The notes under the pieces are model-generated. The model was not told the DNA's origin. It made no database searches and saw nothing but the letters and a program-made list of their open reading frames with translations. Source: Alphaproteobacteria bacterium (GTDB taxonomy: Bacteria; Pseudomonadota; Alphaproteobacteria; Micropepsales; Micropepsaceae). From it: a stretch of 5,476 nucleotides of DNA. The stretch covers positions 4,312-9,787 of the forward strand of contig DMER01000046.1 in the NCBI GenBank assembly GCA_003451645.1. The letters are read 5' to 3'. A program made the translations under genes and the position numbers. Below are positions 1 to 5,145 of the stretch, one piece after another; position 1 is the first letter of the stretch, and each line of letters starts with the position of its first letter.

Positions 1-128
1 CGGAGGCCAACGATCCGTCAAGGCCACAGCAGGGCCGGGATCGTGATCGTGAGCCGCGCGTGGAAGTCGAGCGCCGCCGTGGCCGCGACCGGGATCGCGA
101 TCGCGATACCGATGGCGACCGGGGCTAG
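1..128 (+). CDS. rpsC: 30S ribosomal protein S3, C-terminal tail (5' truncated)
   Basis: The gene enters from the left edge; the reading frame starts at base 3 and 41 codons are visible before the TAG at 126-128. None of the KH domain or conserved S3 core is inside the window, so the identification rests on position directly upstream of rplP (the universal rpsC-rplP-rpmC-rpsQ order) and on the composition, since alphaproteobacterial S3 often ends in an Arg-rich charged tail. The visible residues are very charged: 13 Arg and 9 Asp of 41, including Arg-Asp runs at visible residues 12-16 and 28-35. The tail looks disordered. S3 sits at the mRNA entry side of the 30S subunit and its core contributes to ribosomal helicase activity; what this tail does is unknown. 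Codons in the second run are nearly identical (GAT CGC repeated), suggesting growth by replication slippage. Confidence 0.86.
   Translation, partial: EANDPSRPQQGRDRDREPRVEVERRRGRDRDRDRDTDGDRG
36..125 (+). repeat. Arg-Asp dipeptide-coding repeat in the rpsC tail
   Basis: Two runs of the hexamer CGN-GAY encode alternating Arg-Asp, at 36-50 and 84-107, followed by a looser Asp/Arg/Gly end to 125. The second run contains a perfect 14-base palindrome at 94-107, centred on CGATCG. The reuse of the same codons is what slippage would leave. It is a coding low-complexity repeat, not a separate element. Confidence 0.75.
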
Positions 129-151
129 GGATCAAGGTATCGGGAAGGTTT

Positions 152-156
152 GAGGG
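152..156 (+). promoter_or_regulatory. Ribosome binding site of rplP
   Basis: GAGGG lies 9 bases before the ATG at 166, inside the 37-base gap after rpsC. A second purine stretch (GGGAAGG, 142-148) lies further upstream and is less well spaced. The site supports the MLQPKR start, which is the near-universal L16 N-terminus. Confidence 0.6.
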
Positions 157-165
157 CCAACGCCA

Positions 166-579
166 ATGTTACAACCGAAGCGCAGCAAGTTTCGCAAGCA
201 GTTCAAAGGCCGAATCCATGGCAATGCCAAAGGCGGCACGACCTTGAACTTTGGCGAGTTTGGATTGAAGGCGATGGCACCAGAGCGTGTCACGGCGCGT
301 CAGATTGAGGCCGCCCGGCGGGCGATTACGCGTCATATGAAGCGCGCTGGCCGCGTTTGGATCCGCATATTCCCAGATGTGCCGGTAACCAAGAAGCCAG
401 CGGAAGTCCGGATGGGGTCGGGCAAAGGATCACCTGAATTCTGGGCCTGCCGCGTGAAGCCTGGCCGGATCATGTTTGAGCTTGGCGGCGTGCCGATCAC
501 GGTGGCGCGCGAGGCATTGGAATTGGGTGCTGCGAAGCTGCCGATGGCAACCAAGTTCATTGCGCGCATTGAGGCCTAA
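166..579 (+). CDS. rplP: 50S ribosomal protein L16
   Basis: L16 binds 23S rRNA near the A-site and peptidyl-transferase region and helps position aminoacyl-tRNA. The 137 residues match the usual bacterial length. The N-terminus [16 protein letters not shown], the block [16 protein letters not shown] at residues 42-52 (here [11 protein letters not shown]), [20 protein letters not shown] at 65-84 and the glycine-rich [10 protein letters not shown] at 84-93 are diagnostic. Arg82 corresponds to E. coli Arg81, the residue hydroxylated by the RoxA/YcfD oxygenase there; whether it is modified here cannot be seen. The gene follows rpsC and is 11 bases ahead of rpmC. Nothing is truncated or unusual, and no alternative identity is plausible. 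Confidence 0.98.
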   Translation: MLQPKRSKFRKQFKGRIHGNAKGGTTLNFGEFGLKAMAPERVTARQIEAARRAITRHMKRAGRVWIRIFPDVPVTKKPAEVRMGSGKGSPEFWACRVKPGRIMFELGGVPITVAREALELGAAKLPMATKFIARIEA

Positions 580-590
580 GGAGCGGGACC

Positions 591-797
591 ATGGAAAACT
601 CAGTGAAGCTTCGTGCGATGTCGGGGGATGAGCTGAACGACAAGCTCGCGACCTTGAAGAAAGAGCAATTCAATCTGCGCTTCCAAAAGGCCTCGGGCCA
701 ATTGGAGAACACCAACCGTGTACGGATCGTCCGTCGCGGGATCGCGCAGATCAAGACTGTGATGCAAGAGCGGGCCGCAAAGGCTCAAAAGGCCTAA
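591..797 (+). CDS. rpmC: 50S ribosomal protein L29
   Basis: L29 is a small helical protein at the polypeptide exit tunnel, beside L23, in the region where trigger factor and SRP dock. The product has 68 residues, within the usual 60-70. The family signature lies in [20 protein letters not shown] (residues 22-41), followed by [15 protein letters not shown], giving the two antiparallel helices of the fold. The start is supported by AAGGAG at 578-583, which overlaps the rplP stop and lies 7 bases before the ATG. The Ala/Lys-rich end (AAKAQKA) is a normal variable tail. It lies between rplP and rpsQ as expected. Confidence 0.97.
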   Translation: MENSVKLRAMSGDELNDKLATLKKEQFNLRFQKASGQLENTNRVRIVRRGIAQIKTVMQERAAKAQKA

Positions 798-821
798 GGG
801 CAAAGGGACAGAGGACGAGAA

Positions 822-1058
822 ATGCCTAAACGCGTTTTGCAAGGTGTCGTGGTCAGCGACAAGAACAAGAAGACGGTGATCGTTGAAGTCGAGCGGCGCT
901 TTACGCATCCCGTCCTTGGCAAGACAGTACGCCGGTCAAAACGCTATCATGCGCATGACGAGCAGGTGAAGTTCAAGATGGGCGATGTGGTGCGCATACA
1001 GGAGTGCAGGCCCCTCTCGCGGATGAAGCGGTGGGAAGTTCTTTACGAGATGGCCTAG
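822..1058 (+). CDS. rpsQ: 30S ribosomal protein S17
   Basis: S17 is an OB-fold primary binding protein of 16S rRNA, important for early 30S assembly. The 78 residues are full length. Conserved features are [19 protein letters not shown] at 1-19, [20 protein letters not shown] at 23-42, the HAHDE segment at 43-47 and [20 protein letters not shown] at 54-73. A GAGGA at 811-815, 6 bases before the ATG, supports the start. It is the last gene of the S10-type cluster and is followed by the longest intergenic gap in the window. No anomalies are seen. Confidence 0.97.
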   Translation: MPKRVLQGVVVSDKNKKTVIVEVERRFTHPVLGKTVRRSKRYHAHDEQVKFKMGDVVRIQECRPLSRMKRWEVLYEMA

Positions 1059-1074
1059 CGCGCAGTGGGCGCGT
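1058..1074 (+). other. Short potential hairpin directly after rpsQ
   Basis: CGCGC (1059-1063) can pair with GCGCG (1069-1073) around the loop AGTGG; G1058 and T1074 could add a G-U pair. It starts at the last base of the rpsQ stop codon. No T-run follows, so it is not a typical rho-independent terminator. It could stabilise a processed 3' end or be chance in GC-rich sequence. Confidence 0.3.
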
Positions 1075-1122
1075 AACGGCGGACGATGATGTGAATTTTG
1101 AGCATGAGGACGTGAGAAGCCG
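1059..1122 (+). other. 64-base rpsQ-rplN gap, S10/spc boundary
   Basis: This is the largest gap here and lies where E. coli ends the S10 operon and starts the spc operon with its own promoter. Besides the hairpin at its left end, it holds a purine-rich leader for rplN (GAGGA 1106-1110, GAGAAG 1114-1119). I see no convincing -35/-10 pair: GATGAT at 1085-1090 is a weak -10-like string with no good partner upstream. A promoter here is possible but not shown by the sequence. Confidence 0.4.
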
Positions 1123-1491
1123 ATGATCCAACAAACAACCCATCTCGAGGTGGCCGATAACTCCGGCGCACGCCGCGTGATGTGCATAAAGGTGCTCGGC
1201 GGATCCAAGCGCAAATATGCTCATATTGGCGACATCATTGTGGTCTCGATCAAGGATGCGATCCCGCGCGGCCGTGTGAAGAAGGGCGACGTGATGAAGG
1301 CGGTCGTCGTGCGCACGGCGAAGGAAATCCGCCGCCCTGACGGCAGCGCAATCCGTTTTGACCGCAATGCCGCGGTGTTGGTCAACAACCAAGGTGAGCC
1401 GGTGGGCACGCGCATTTTCGGACCGGTGACACGTGAGCTGCGCGCCAAGCAACATATGAAGATCATTTCCCTGGCACCGGAGGTGCTGTGA
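1123..1491 (+). CDS. rplN: 50S ribosomal protein L14
   Basis: L14 is a beta-barrel protein that binds 23S rRNA and forms an intersubunit bridge with the 30S subunit; in many bacteria it is also the site where the silencing factor RsfS docks. The 122 residues are exactly the common length. Diagnostic segments are [20 protein letters not shown] at 1-20, the [17 protein letters not shown] segment at 21-37, [20 protein letters not shown] at 46-65, [20 protein letters not shown] at 77-96 and [11 protein letters not shown] at 97-107. The start is preceded by GAGGA and GAGAAG, neither ideally spaced. It is followed after only 3 bases by rplX. It looks entirely ordinary. Confidence 0.98.
   Translation: MIQQTTHLEVADNSGARRVMCIKVLGGSKRKYAHIGDIIVVSIKDAIPRGRVKKGDVMKAVVVRTAKEIRRPDGSAIRFDRNAAVLVNNQGEPVGTRIFGPVTRELRAKQHMKIISLAPEVL
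1479..1485 (+). promoter_or_regulatory. Strong Shine-Dalgarno of rplX inside rplN
   Basis: GGAGGTG is a near-perfect complement of the anti-SD end of 16S rRNA. It lies within the last codons of rplN, 9 bases before the rplX ATG at 1495. It supports that start over the in-frame ATG at 1507 and indicates coupled translation of the two genes. Confidence 0.75.
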
Positions 1492-1494
1492 GCC

Positions 1495-1827
1495 ATGGCC
1501 ACTAAGATGAAGATCAAGAAGGGCGACCGGGTCGTCGTGATTACAGGAACCGACAAGGGCAAGCGCGGCGAAGTCCTGAAGGTGATGCCGGACGAGGGCC
1601 GCGTGATTGTTTCGGGCGTTCGCTTGGTCAAACGTCACACTAAGCAATCCGCGAAGACCCAGGGCGGCATCCTGTCCAAGGAAGGGCCGATCCATGTGTC
1701 GAATGTGGCACTGGTCGACCCCAAGTCCCAGAAGCCAACGCGCGTGGGCTTCAAGATGCTGACCGACGGCACCAAGGTGCGGGTCGCCAAGCGGTCTGGC
1801 GAAGAGATCAGAGAGACGAGGAAGTAA
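1495..1827 (+). CDS. rplX: 50S ribosomal protein L24
   Basis: L24 is an assembly-initiating 23S rRNA-binding protein of the KOW/SH3-like family located near the exit tunnel. The product has 110 residues, slightly longer than E. coli L24 and typical for alphaproteobacteria. The KOW motif is at about 7-33 ([20 protein letters not shown]), followed by [20 protein letters not shown] at 46-65 and [19 protein letters not shown] at 68-86. The start at 1495 has a strong ribosome binding site; a second in-frame ATG at codon 5 would only remove four residues. The stop lies 3 bases before rplE, so the L24 and L5 genes are probably translationally coupled. Confidence 0.97.
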   Translation: MATKMKIKKGDRVVVITGTDKGKRGEVLKVMPDEGRVIVSGVRLVKRHTKQSAKTQGGILSKEGPIHVSNVALVDPKSQKPTRVGFKMLTDGTKVRVAKRSGEEIRETRK

Positions 1828-1830
1828 GCG

Positions 1831-2028
1831 ATGGCCGACGACAAGGACAAGAAGCCCAAGAAAGAGGGCAAGGCGCAAGGCGCAGCTCCCGAAAAGGCCG
1901 CCAAGGCACCCAAGGATAGCGGTGACAAGAAGGCCAAGGGCGGCAAGCAGGGGGATTCGAAAGCGGCGGGCCCTGGCGCAGGCGCAAGCCGTGAAGGCGC
2001 TCTGGCGCTTGCCGAGGGCGAGAAGTAT
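1831..2028 (+). other. Lys/Ala/Gly-rich extension-coding segment of rplE
   Basis: These 66 codons precede the first codon that aligns with the E. coli L5 start. They stay open in frame. The encoded stretch begins [14 protein letters not shown], becomes Gly/Ala-rich at about 45-57 and ends [11 protein letters not shown]. The only hydrophobic residues after Met1 are Leu58, Leu60 and Tyr66. It resembles the basic, flexible tails of ribosomal and histone-like proteins rather than a folded domain. No cleavage or targeting signal is visible. Confidence 0.75.
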
Positions 2029-2568
2029 TTGCCGCGCGCAAAGAAGCGCTATCTGGAATTTGTGCGGGAGCACATGAAGGAGAAGTTCAGTTATCCCAAC
2101 GTGATGATGATCCCAAAGTTGGACAAGATCGTCATCAATATGGGTGTGGGCGAGACGACGGTGGATACCAAGAAGATCCAGTCGGCCGTTCGCGATCTGA
2201 CCCTGATTGCTGGCCAGAAGCCGGTAATCACCAAAGCACGCAAGTCGGTGTCGAACTTCAAAGTGCGCGAGCACATGCCGCTCGGTTGCAAAGTTACGTT
2301 GCGCCAGGATCAGATGTACGAATTTCTGGACCGCCTGATCACGATCGCTTTGCCGCGCGTGCGCGACTTCCGCGGGGTCAATCCAAAGAGCTTCGACGGC
2401 CGGGGTAATTACTCGATGGGCCTGAAGGAACACATCGTGTTCCCGGAAATCGATTACGACAAGATCGACAACAGCTGGGGCATGGACATCACGATTTGCA
2501 CGACTGCCCGCACTGATGAGGAAGCACGCGCTTTGCTTGCTGCCTTCCAAATGCCGTTCATCAAATAG
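1831..2568 (+). CDS. rplE: 50S ribosomal protein L5 with long N-terminal extension
   Basis: L5 binds 5S rRNA in the central protuberance with L18 and touches P-site tRNA. The core is unmistakable: the [10 protein letters not shown] segment at about 99-108, [13 protein letters not shown] at 128-140, [20 protein letters not shown] at 152-171, then [20 protein letters not shown] and [13 protein letters not shown], ending [11 protein letters not shown]. The protein has 245 residues against about 179-185 usually. The excess is residues 1-66, with 15 Lys, 15 Ala and 11 Gly and almost no hydrophobic residues, so probably disordered. The ATG at 1831 has GAGGAAG (1818-1824) 6 bases upstream and lies 3 bases after rplX, so I chose it. 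A TTG at 2029 (codon 67) is an alternative start giving 179 residues. The loop expected to reach P-site tRNA ([12 protein letters not shown]) differs from E. coli (AGFKIRQGYPIG) at several positions. Confidence 0.95.
   Translation: MADDKDKKPKKEGKAQGAAPEKAAKAPKDSGDKKAKGGKQGDSKAAGPGAGASREGALALAEGEKYLPRAKKRYLEFVREHMKEKFSYPNVMMIPKLDKIVINMGVGETTVDTKKIQSAVRDLTLIAGQKPVITKARKSVSNFKVREHMPLGCKVTLRQDQMYEFLDRLITIALPRVRDFRGVNPKSFDGRGNYSMGLKEHIVFPEIDYDKIDNSWGMDITICTTARTDEEARALLAAFQMPFIK
2014..2031 (+). promoter_or_regulatory. Possible internal start site of rplE (TTG)
   Basis: GAGGG at 2014-2018 lies 10 bases before the in-frame TTG at 2029-2031. Initiation there would yield a 179-residue L5 without the extension, co-linear with E. 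coli L5 from Met1. TTG is a rare start and GAGGG also simply encodes Glu-Gly, so this is a candidate only. Confidence 0.25.
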
Positions 2569-2597
2569 ATTGGGCCGGACAAAGGGACGCTAAAGAC

Positions 2598-2903
2598 ATG
2601 GCAAAGAAGAGCTCCATCGAGCGCAATAACAAGCGCCGCCGCTTGGCCAAGCGCTTTGAGGCCAAGCGGGAAGCACTGAAGGAGATCGCCAACGACATGT
2701 CGATCGCACCGGAGGACCGCTTTGCTGCGAGGTTGAAACTGGCGGAATTGCCACGCAATTCGGCACCTACGCGCATCCGGAACCGGTGCGAGCTGACGGG
2801 GCGGCCGCGGGGCAATTACCGCAAATTGCGGTTGTGCCGCATCATGCTACGGGAAATGGGCAATCAGGGGCTGATCCCTGGCCTTGTGAAGTCAAGCTGG
2901 TAA
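2598..2903 (+). CDS. rpsN: 30S ribosomal protein S14, zinc-independent form
   Basis: S14 is a late-assembling protein of the 30S head, next to S3 and S10. The 101 residues identify the long, zinc-free (C-minus) class; the short class has about 61 residues and two CxxC pairs. Key segments are [14 protein letters not shown] at 1-14, [20 protein letters not shown] at 48-67, [12 protein letters not shown] at 68-79 and [11 protein letters not shown] at 91-101. Only two isolated cysteines occur, Cys64 (common in this class) and Cys80, where relatives I recall usually have Ser or Ala. They cannot form the four-cysteine zinc site. A GGGA about 10 bases upstream is a modest ribosome binding site. No second rpsN copy is visible here. 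Confidence 0.98.
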   Translation: MAKKSSIERNNKRRRLAKRFEAKREALKEIANDMSIAPEDRFAARLKLAELPRNSAPTRIRNRCELTGRPRGNYRKLRLCRIMLREMGNQGLIPGLVKSSW

Positions 2904-2920
2904 GGACGGACGATTAGGCG

Positions 2921-3319
2921 ATGACACTCACAGATCCACTTGGCGATATGATTACGCGCATCCGCAATGGCCAGTTGCGGGGTTTGTCGAAGATATCGAC
3001 GCCCGGCTCGAACTTGCGCCGGCGTGTGCTCGATGTGCTTACGGGCGAAGGTTATATCCGCGGTTATTCAGAGACGACGCGGGATAATGGTGCGCTCGAG
3101 TTCGACATTGAACTCAAATATTACGAGGGTCGGCCGGTCATCAATGAGATAAAGCGCGTCTCAACGCCAGGCCGCCGGGTTTATTCGTCCATCAAGGAAC
3201 TGCGCATGGTGCGCAACGGCCTTGGCATCTCGATTTTGTCGACGCCTAAGGGTGTGATGTCCGACAACGTCGCGCGCGACCAGAACGTCGGCGGCGAAGT
3301 GCTTTGCGAGGTCTTCTAA
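2921..3319 (+). CDS. rpsH: 30S ribosomal protein S8
   Basis: S8 binds the central domain of 16S rRNA directly, and in E. coli it also represses translation of the spc operon by binding the mRNA near the rplE start. The 132 residues are full length. The N-terminus [20 protein letters not shown], then the [18 protein letters not shown] segment at 23-40, EGYIRGY at 43-49, [12 protein letters not shown] at 79-90 and the C-terminal [14 protein letters not shown] at 105-118 with NVGGEVLC at 122-129 are all conserved. The ribosome binding site is weak: AAGGA sits 14 bases upstream and AGG only 2 bases upstream. Seventeen bases separate it from rpsN. Autogenous control is likely by analogy, but I see no obvious S8 target in the mRNA. 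Confidence 0.98.
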   Translation: MTLTDPLGDMITRIRNGQLRGLSKISTPGSNLRRRVLDVLTGEGYIRGYSETTRDNGALEFDIELKYYEGRPVINEIKRVSTPGRRVYSSIKELRMVRNGLGISILSTPKGVMSDNVARDQNVGGEVLCEVF

Positions 3320-3346
3320 GCAGCTTGCAGGATTAGGATAGAAGCG

Positions 3347-3880
3347 ATGTCGAGAATTGGGAAAAAGCCTGTCGCTGTACCCTCCGGGGTTACCGCCAAC
3401 GTGACAGGGCAGATGGTCAAGGTCAAAGGACCGAAGGGCGAGCTGTCGCTCAAGGTTGTTGATGAGCTTGCCGTGGAGATGGCCAAGGACGGCGTTCAGG
3501 TGACCCCGCGTGTGGCGGATCGCCGCTCGCTGGCGATGTGGGGCATGCAGCGCACGCTTATCAGCAACATGGTGACAGGCGTGTCCAAGGGCTACACGCG
3601 CAATCTGGACATTGCGGGCGTTGGGTTCCGTGCCGCTGTTCAGGGCAAGAACCTGCAGCTTCAATTGGGCTACAGCCACGATGTTGTTTATCCGATCCCG
3701 GCAGGCATCGACATCAAGTGCGAGAAGCCAACCATGATCGCGATCTCAGGCATTGATGCGCAACGTGTCGGTCAAGTTGCGGCTGAGATCCGGGGCTTCC
3801 GCGAACCCGAACCCTACAAGGGCAAAGGCATCAAATACTCCGATGAAGTGATCCGCCGCAAAGAAGGCAAGAAGAAGTAA
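3347..3880 (+). CDS. rplF: 50S ribosomal protein L6
   Basis: L6 binds 23S rRNA near the sarcin-ricin loop and the factor-binding site of the large subunit. The 177 residues are the normal length and comprise two similar alpha/beta domains of about 80 and 95 residues. Diagnostic parts are [15 protein letters not shown] at 1-15, [10 protein letters not shown] at 26-35, [20 protein letters not shown] at 69-88, the [20 protein letters not shown] segment following it, [11 protein letters not shown], and the C-terminal [14 protein letters not shown] at 154-167 ending RRKEGKKK, an ending common in alphaproteobacteria. AGGA at 3335-3338, 8 bases before the ATG, supports the start. No anomalies. Confidence 0.98.
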   Translation: MSRIGKKPVAVPSGVTANVTGQMVKVKGPKGELSLKVVDELAVEMAKDGVQVTPRVADRRSLAMWGMQRTLISNMVTGVSKGYTRNLDIAGVGFRAAVQGKNLQLQLGYSHDVVYPIPAGIDIKCEKPTMIAISGIDAQRVGQVAAEIRGFREPEPYKGKGIKYSDEVIRRKEGKKK

Positions 3881-3892
3881 GGTATATCTTCC

Positions 3893-4267
3893 ATGGCTCT
3901 CAAACCAACTGAGCTTTTTGAACGGCGCAAGGAGCGCAACCGCTCCAAGTTGAAGCGTGTCGCGACCGGCCGCCCGCGTCTTTGCGTGTTTCGTTCGCAG
4001 CGTCACATCTATGCGCAAATCATTGACGATGCCAAAGGCGAGACACTGGCCCAAGCTTCTTCACTAGACACCGAAACCAAGCCGCAATTGGGCAAACCGG
4101 GGCAGGGCGCAGATGTTGCGTCGGCCAAGCTTGTCGGACGCATCGTTGCGGAGCGGGCAGTCAAGGCTGGCGTGCGGCAAGTGGTCTTTGACCGTGGCGG
4201 CTATATTTATCATGGGCGGGTCAAGGCGCTGGCAGATGCCGCGCGCGAGGCCGGGCTTGAGTTCTAA
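3893..4267 (+). CDS. rplR: 50S ribosomal protein L18
   Basis: L18 binds 5S rRNA together with L5 and helps attach it to the 50S central protuberance. The product has 124 residues, typical for alphaproteobacteria and a little longer than in E. coli. Recognisable parts are [20 protein letters not shown] at 10-29, [20 protein letters not shown] at 30-49 and the conserved C-terminal block at 99-124, beginning [20 protein letters not shown] and ending EAGLEF. The start is preceded by TAAGG, which overlaps the rplF stop codon and lies 10 bases upstream, so translation is probably coupled to rplF. The middle stretch (about 64-76, [13 protein letters not shown]) is a variable region. Confidence 0.97.
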   Translation: MALKPTELFERRKERNRSKLKRVATGRPRLCVFRSQRHIYAQIIDDAKGETLAQASSLDTETKPQLGKPGQGADVASAKLVGRIVAERAVKAGVRQVVFDRGGYIYHGRVKALADAAREAGLEF

Positions 4268-4283
4268 GCAACACTGGACAGAT

Positions 4284-4288
4284 AAGGA
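4284..4288 (+). promoter_or_regulatory. Ribosome binding site fixing the GTG start of rpsE
   Basis: AAGGA lies 8 bases before GTG at 4297. No in-frame ATG exists between the upstream rplR stop and the conserved S5 core, and the GTG gives the usual MARE-type N-terminus, so this site decides the start. Confidence 0.7.
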
Positions 4289-4296
4289 TCAACGCC

Positions 4297-4875
4297 GTGG
4301 CGCGTGAAAATCGGGATCGGGACAGAGATCGTGGCGACCGTGACGAGCGGGGCAGCGAACTCGTGGATCGCTTGGTCGCTATCAACCGCGTGGCCAAAGT
4401 GGTCAAAGGTGGTAAGCGTTTTGGCTTTGCGGCTCTTGTTGTGGTTGGTGACCAGAAGGGCCGGGTCGGCTTTGGGCACGGCAAGGCGCGCGAAGTGCCT
4501 GAAGCGGTTCGCAAGGCGACGGACGAGGCCAAAAAGTCTTTGGTCAAGGTGCCTTTGCGGGAGGGCCGCACATTGCATCACGACGTGACGGGCCATCACG
4601 GCGCTGGATGGGTAATCTGCCGGCCAGCGCCAGTTGGTACTGGTGTGATCGCTGGAGGTCCGTTGCGCGCAGTGTTTGAGGCGCTGGGCGTCGCTGACAT
4701 TGTTGTGAAGTCGGTGGGAACATCGAACCCCTATAATATCGTGCGCGCGGCCTTTGACGCCTTGCAGCAGCAAAACAGCCCCAAGATGATCGCAAACAAG
4801 CGGGGCAAATCCTATCAAGATATCGTTGCAGCGCGCCGCGGTGCGGGCGGCGCTGAATATGTTCAACCGGAGTAA
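4297..4875 (+). CDS. rpsE: 30S ribosomal protein S5 (GTG start)
   Basis: S5 lines the mRNA entry channel with S3 and S4 and influences decoding fidelity; spectinomycin-resistance and ram mutations map here in E. coli. The 192 residues include an N-terminal Arg/Asp-rich segment (6-18), the double-stranded RNA-binding-like domain from about 21 to 87 ([20 protein letters not shown] then [20 protein letters not shown]), and the C-terminal domain with [18 protein letters not shown] at 114-131 and [16 protein letters not shown] at 141-156. The KVVKGGK loop looks wild type, so no spectinomycin-resistance change is evident. Trp105 in GAGWVICRP occupies a position that is usually Lys, Arg or another polar residue in sequences I recall. 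The gene begins with GTG, unlike every other gene start seen here, and ends 7 bases before rpmD. Confidence 0.98.
   Translation: MARENRDRDRDRGDRDERGSELVDRLVAINRVAKVVKGGKRFGFAALVVVGDQKGRVGFGHGKAREVPEAVRKATDEAKKSLVKVPLREGRTLHHDVTGHHGAGWVICRPAPVGTGVIAGGPLRAVFEALGVADIVVKSVGTSNPYNIVRAAFDALQQQNSPKMIANKRGKSYQDIVAARRGAGGAEYVQPE
4312..4350 (+). repeat. Arg-Asp repeat-coding segment at the S5 N-terminus
   Basis: Residues 6-18 read [13 protein letters not shown]. Unlike the rpsC tail, the codons are mixed (CGG, AGA and CGT for Arg; GAT and GAC for Asp), so the DNA is not a tidy hexamer repeat. This suggests the amino-acid pattern is older or kept by selection. Other alphaproteobacterial S5 proteins also have charged N-termini here, though I recall them as less regular. 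Confidence 0.7.
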
Positions 4876-4882
4876 GGCGAAA

Positions 4883-5107
4883 ATGCCCTTTCGTACCCTT
4901 GAAGAGCGCCCAAAGGGCCAAACAATTACGCTAGAGCAGGTTGCAAGCCCTGCACGCCGCCCTGCCTCTCAGGAGCAAATCCTGATAGGGTTGGGTCTGA
5001 ACAAATTGCATCGCCGCTCAACATTGCAAAATTCAGATGCTGTGTGGGGTATGGTGTGCAAGGTACGGCACATGGTGCGTGTTGTGAATGAAGCTCCCAC
5101 GGCTTGA
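4883..5107 (+). CDS. rpmD: 50S ribosomal protein L30
   Basis: L30 is a small 23S rRNA-binding protein found in many but not all bacteria. The 74-residue product is longer than the usual 58-64, with about 12 extra residues before the conserved start of the fold ([10 protein letters not shown] at 14-23) and a short APTA tail. The LIGLGLNKL motif at 34-42 is diagnostic and KVRHMVRVV at 60-68 is the expected last strand. The segment usually written DTPAxRGM appears as SDAVWGM (51-57), with Trp55 replacing a normally conserved Arg. AAGG at 4874-4877, overlapping the rpsE stop, lies 5 bases before the chosen ATG. An upstream in-frame ATG at 4859 would overlap rpsE and lacks a good ribosome binding site. 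Confidence 0.93.
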   Translation: MPFRTLEERPKGQTITLEQVASPARRPASQEQILIGLGLNKLHRRSTLQNSDAVWGMVCKVRHMVRVVNEAPTA

Positions 5108-5121
5108 GGTGCTAAGGCGCC
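5108..5121 (+). other. Short potential hairpin directly after rpmD
   Basis: GGTGC (5108-5112) can pair with GCGCC (5117-5121), with one G-U pair, around the loop TAAG. It begins at the first base after the rpmD stop, as the hairpin after rpsQ does. No T-run follows, so it is not a terminator. Five base pairs is weak evidence. Confidence 0.22.
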
Positions 5122-5131
5122 ATCGTCGATT

Positions 5132-5137
5132 GAAGGA
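5132..5137 (+). promoter_or_regulatory. Ribosome binding site of rplO
   Basis: GAAGGA lies 8 bases before the ATG at 5146, in the 38-base gap after rpmD. It supports the [12 protein letters not shown] start, the standard alphaproteobacterial L15 N-terminus. Confidence 0.65.
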
Positions 5138-5145
5138 TAAGTGCG

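Noticed and set aside
97..104. GCGATCGC, identical to the HIP1 octamer of cyanobacteria
   Set aside because: It falls inside the Arg-Asp codon repeat (CGC GAT CGC) and I see no scattering of the motif in the rest of the window, so it follows from the repeat.
1085..1090. GATGAT as a -10 box of an spc promoter
   Set aside because: It matches only four of six consensus bases and has no recognisable -35 element at 16-18 bases spacing.
1795..1850. S8 repressor target near the rplE start, as in the E. coli spc operon
   Set aside because: I looked for a stem resembling the 16S rRNA S8 site around the rplX-rplE junction and saw no convincing pairing. Folding software and comparison with relatives would be needed to exclude it.
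973..2550. A 525-codon open frame on the minus strand across rpsQ, rplN, rplX and rplE
   Set aside because: It is antisense to four certain genes. Its translation is rich in His, Leu, Arg and Ala with no recognisable domain, as expected when GC-rich, strongly biased codons are read in reverse. No separate promoter or ribosome binding site stands out.
2751..2840. Zinc-binding S14
   Set aside because: Only Cys64 and Cys80 are present, with no CxxC pairs, and the protein has the 101-residue length of the zinc-free class.
4113..4307. Open frame in another + frame across the end of rplR and the start of rpsE
   Set aside because: It overlaps conserved coding sequence of both genes out of frame and has no recognisable protein features.
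4859..4861. Upstream ATG as the rpmD start, overlapping rpsE
   Set aside because: It would add eight residues to an already long L30 and has no purine-rich site in front, while 4883 has AAGG at good spacing.
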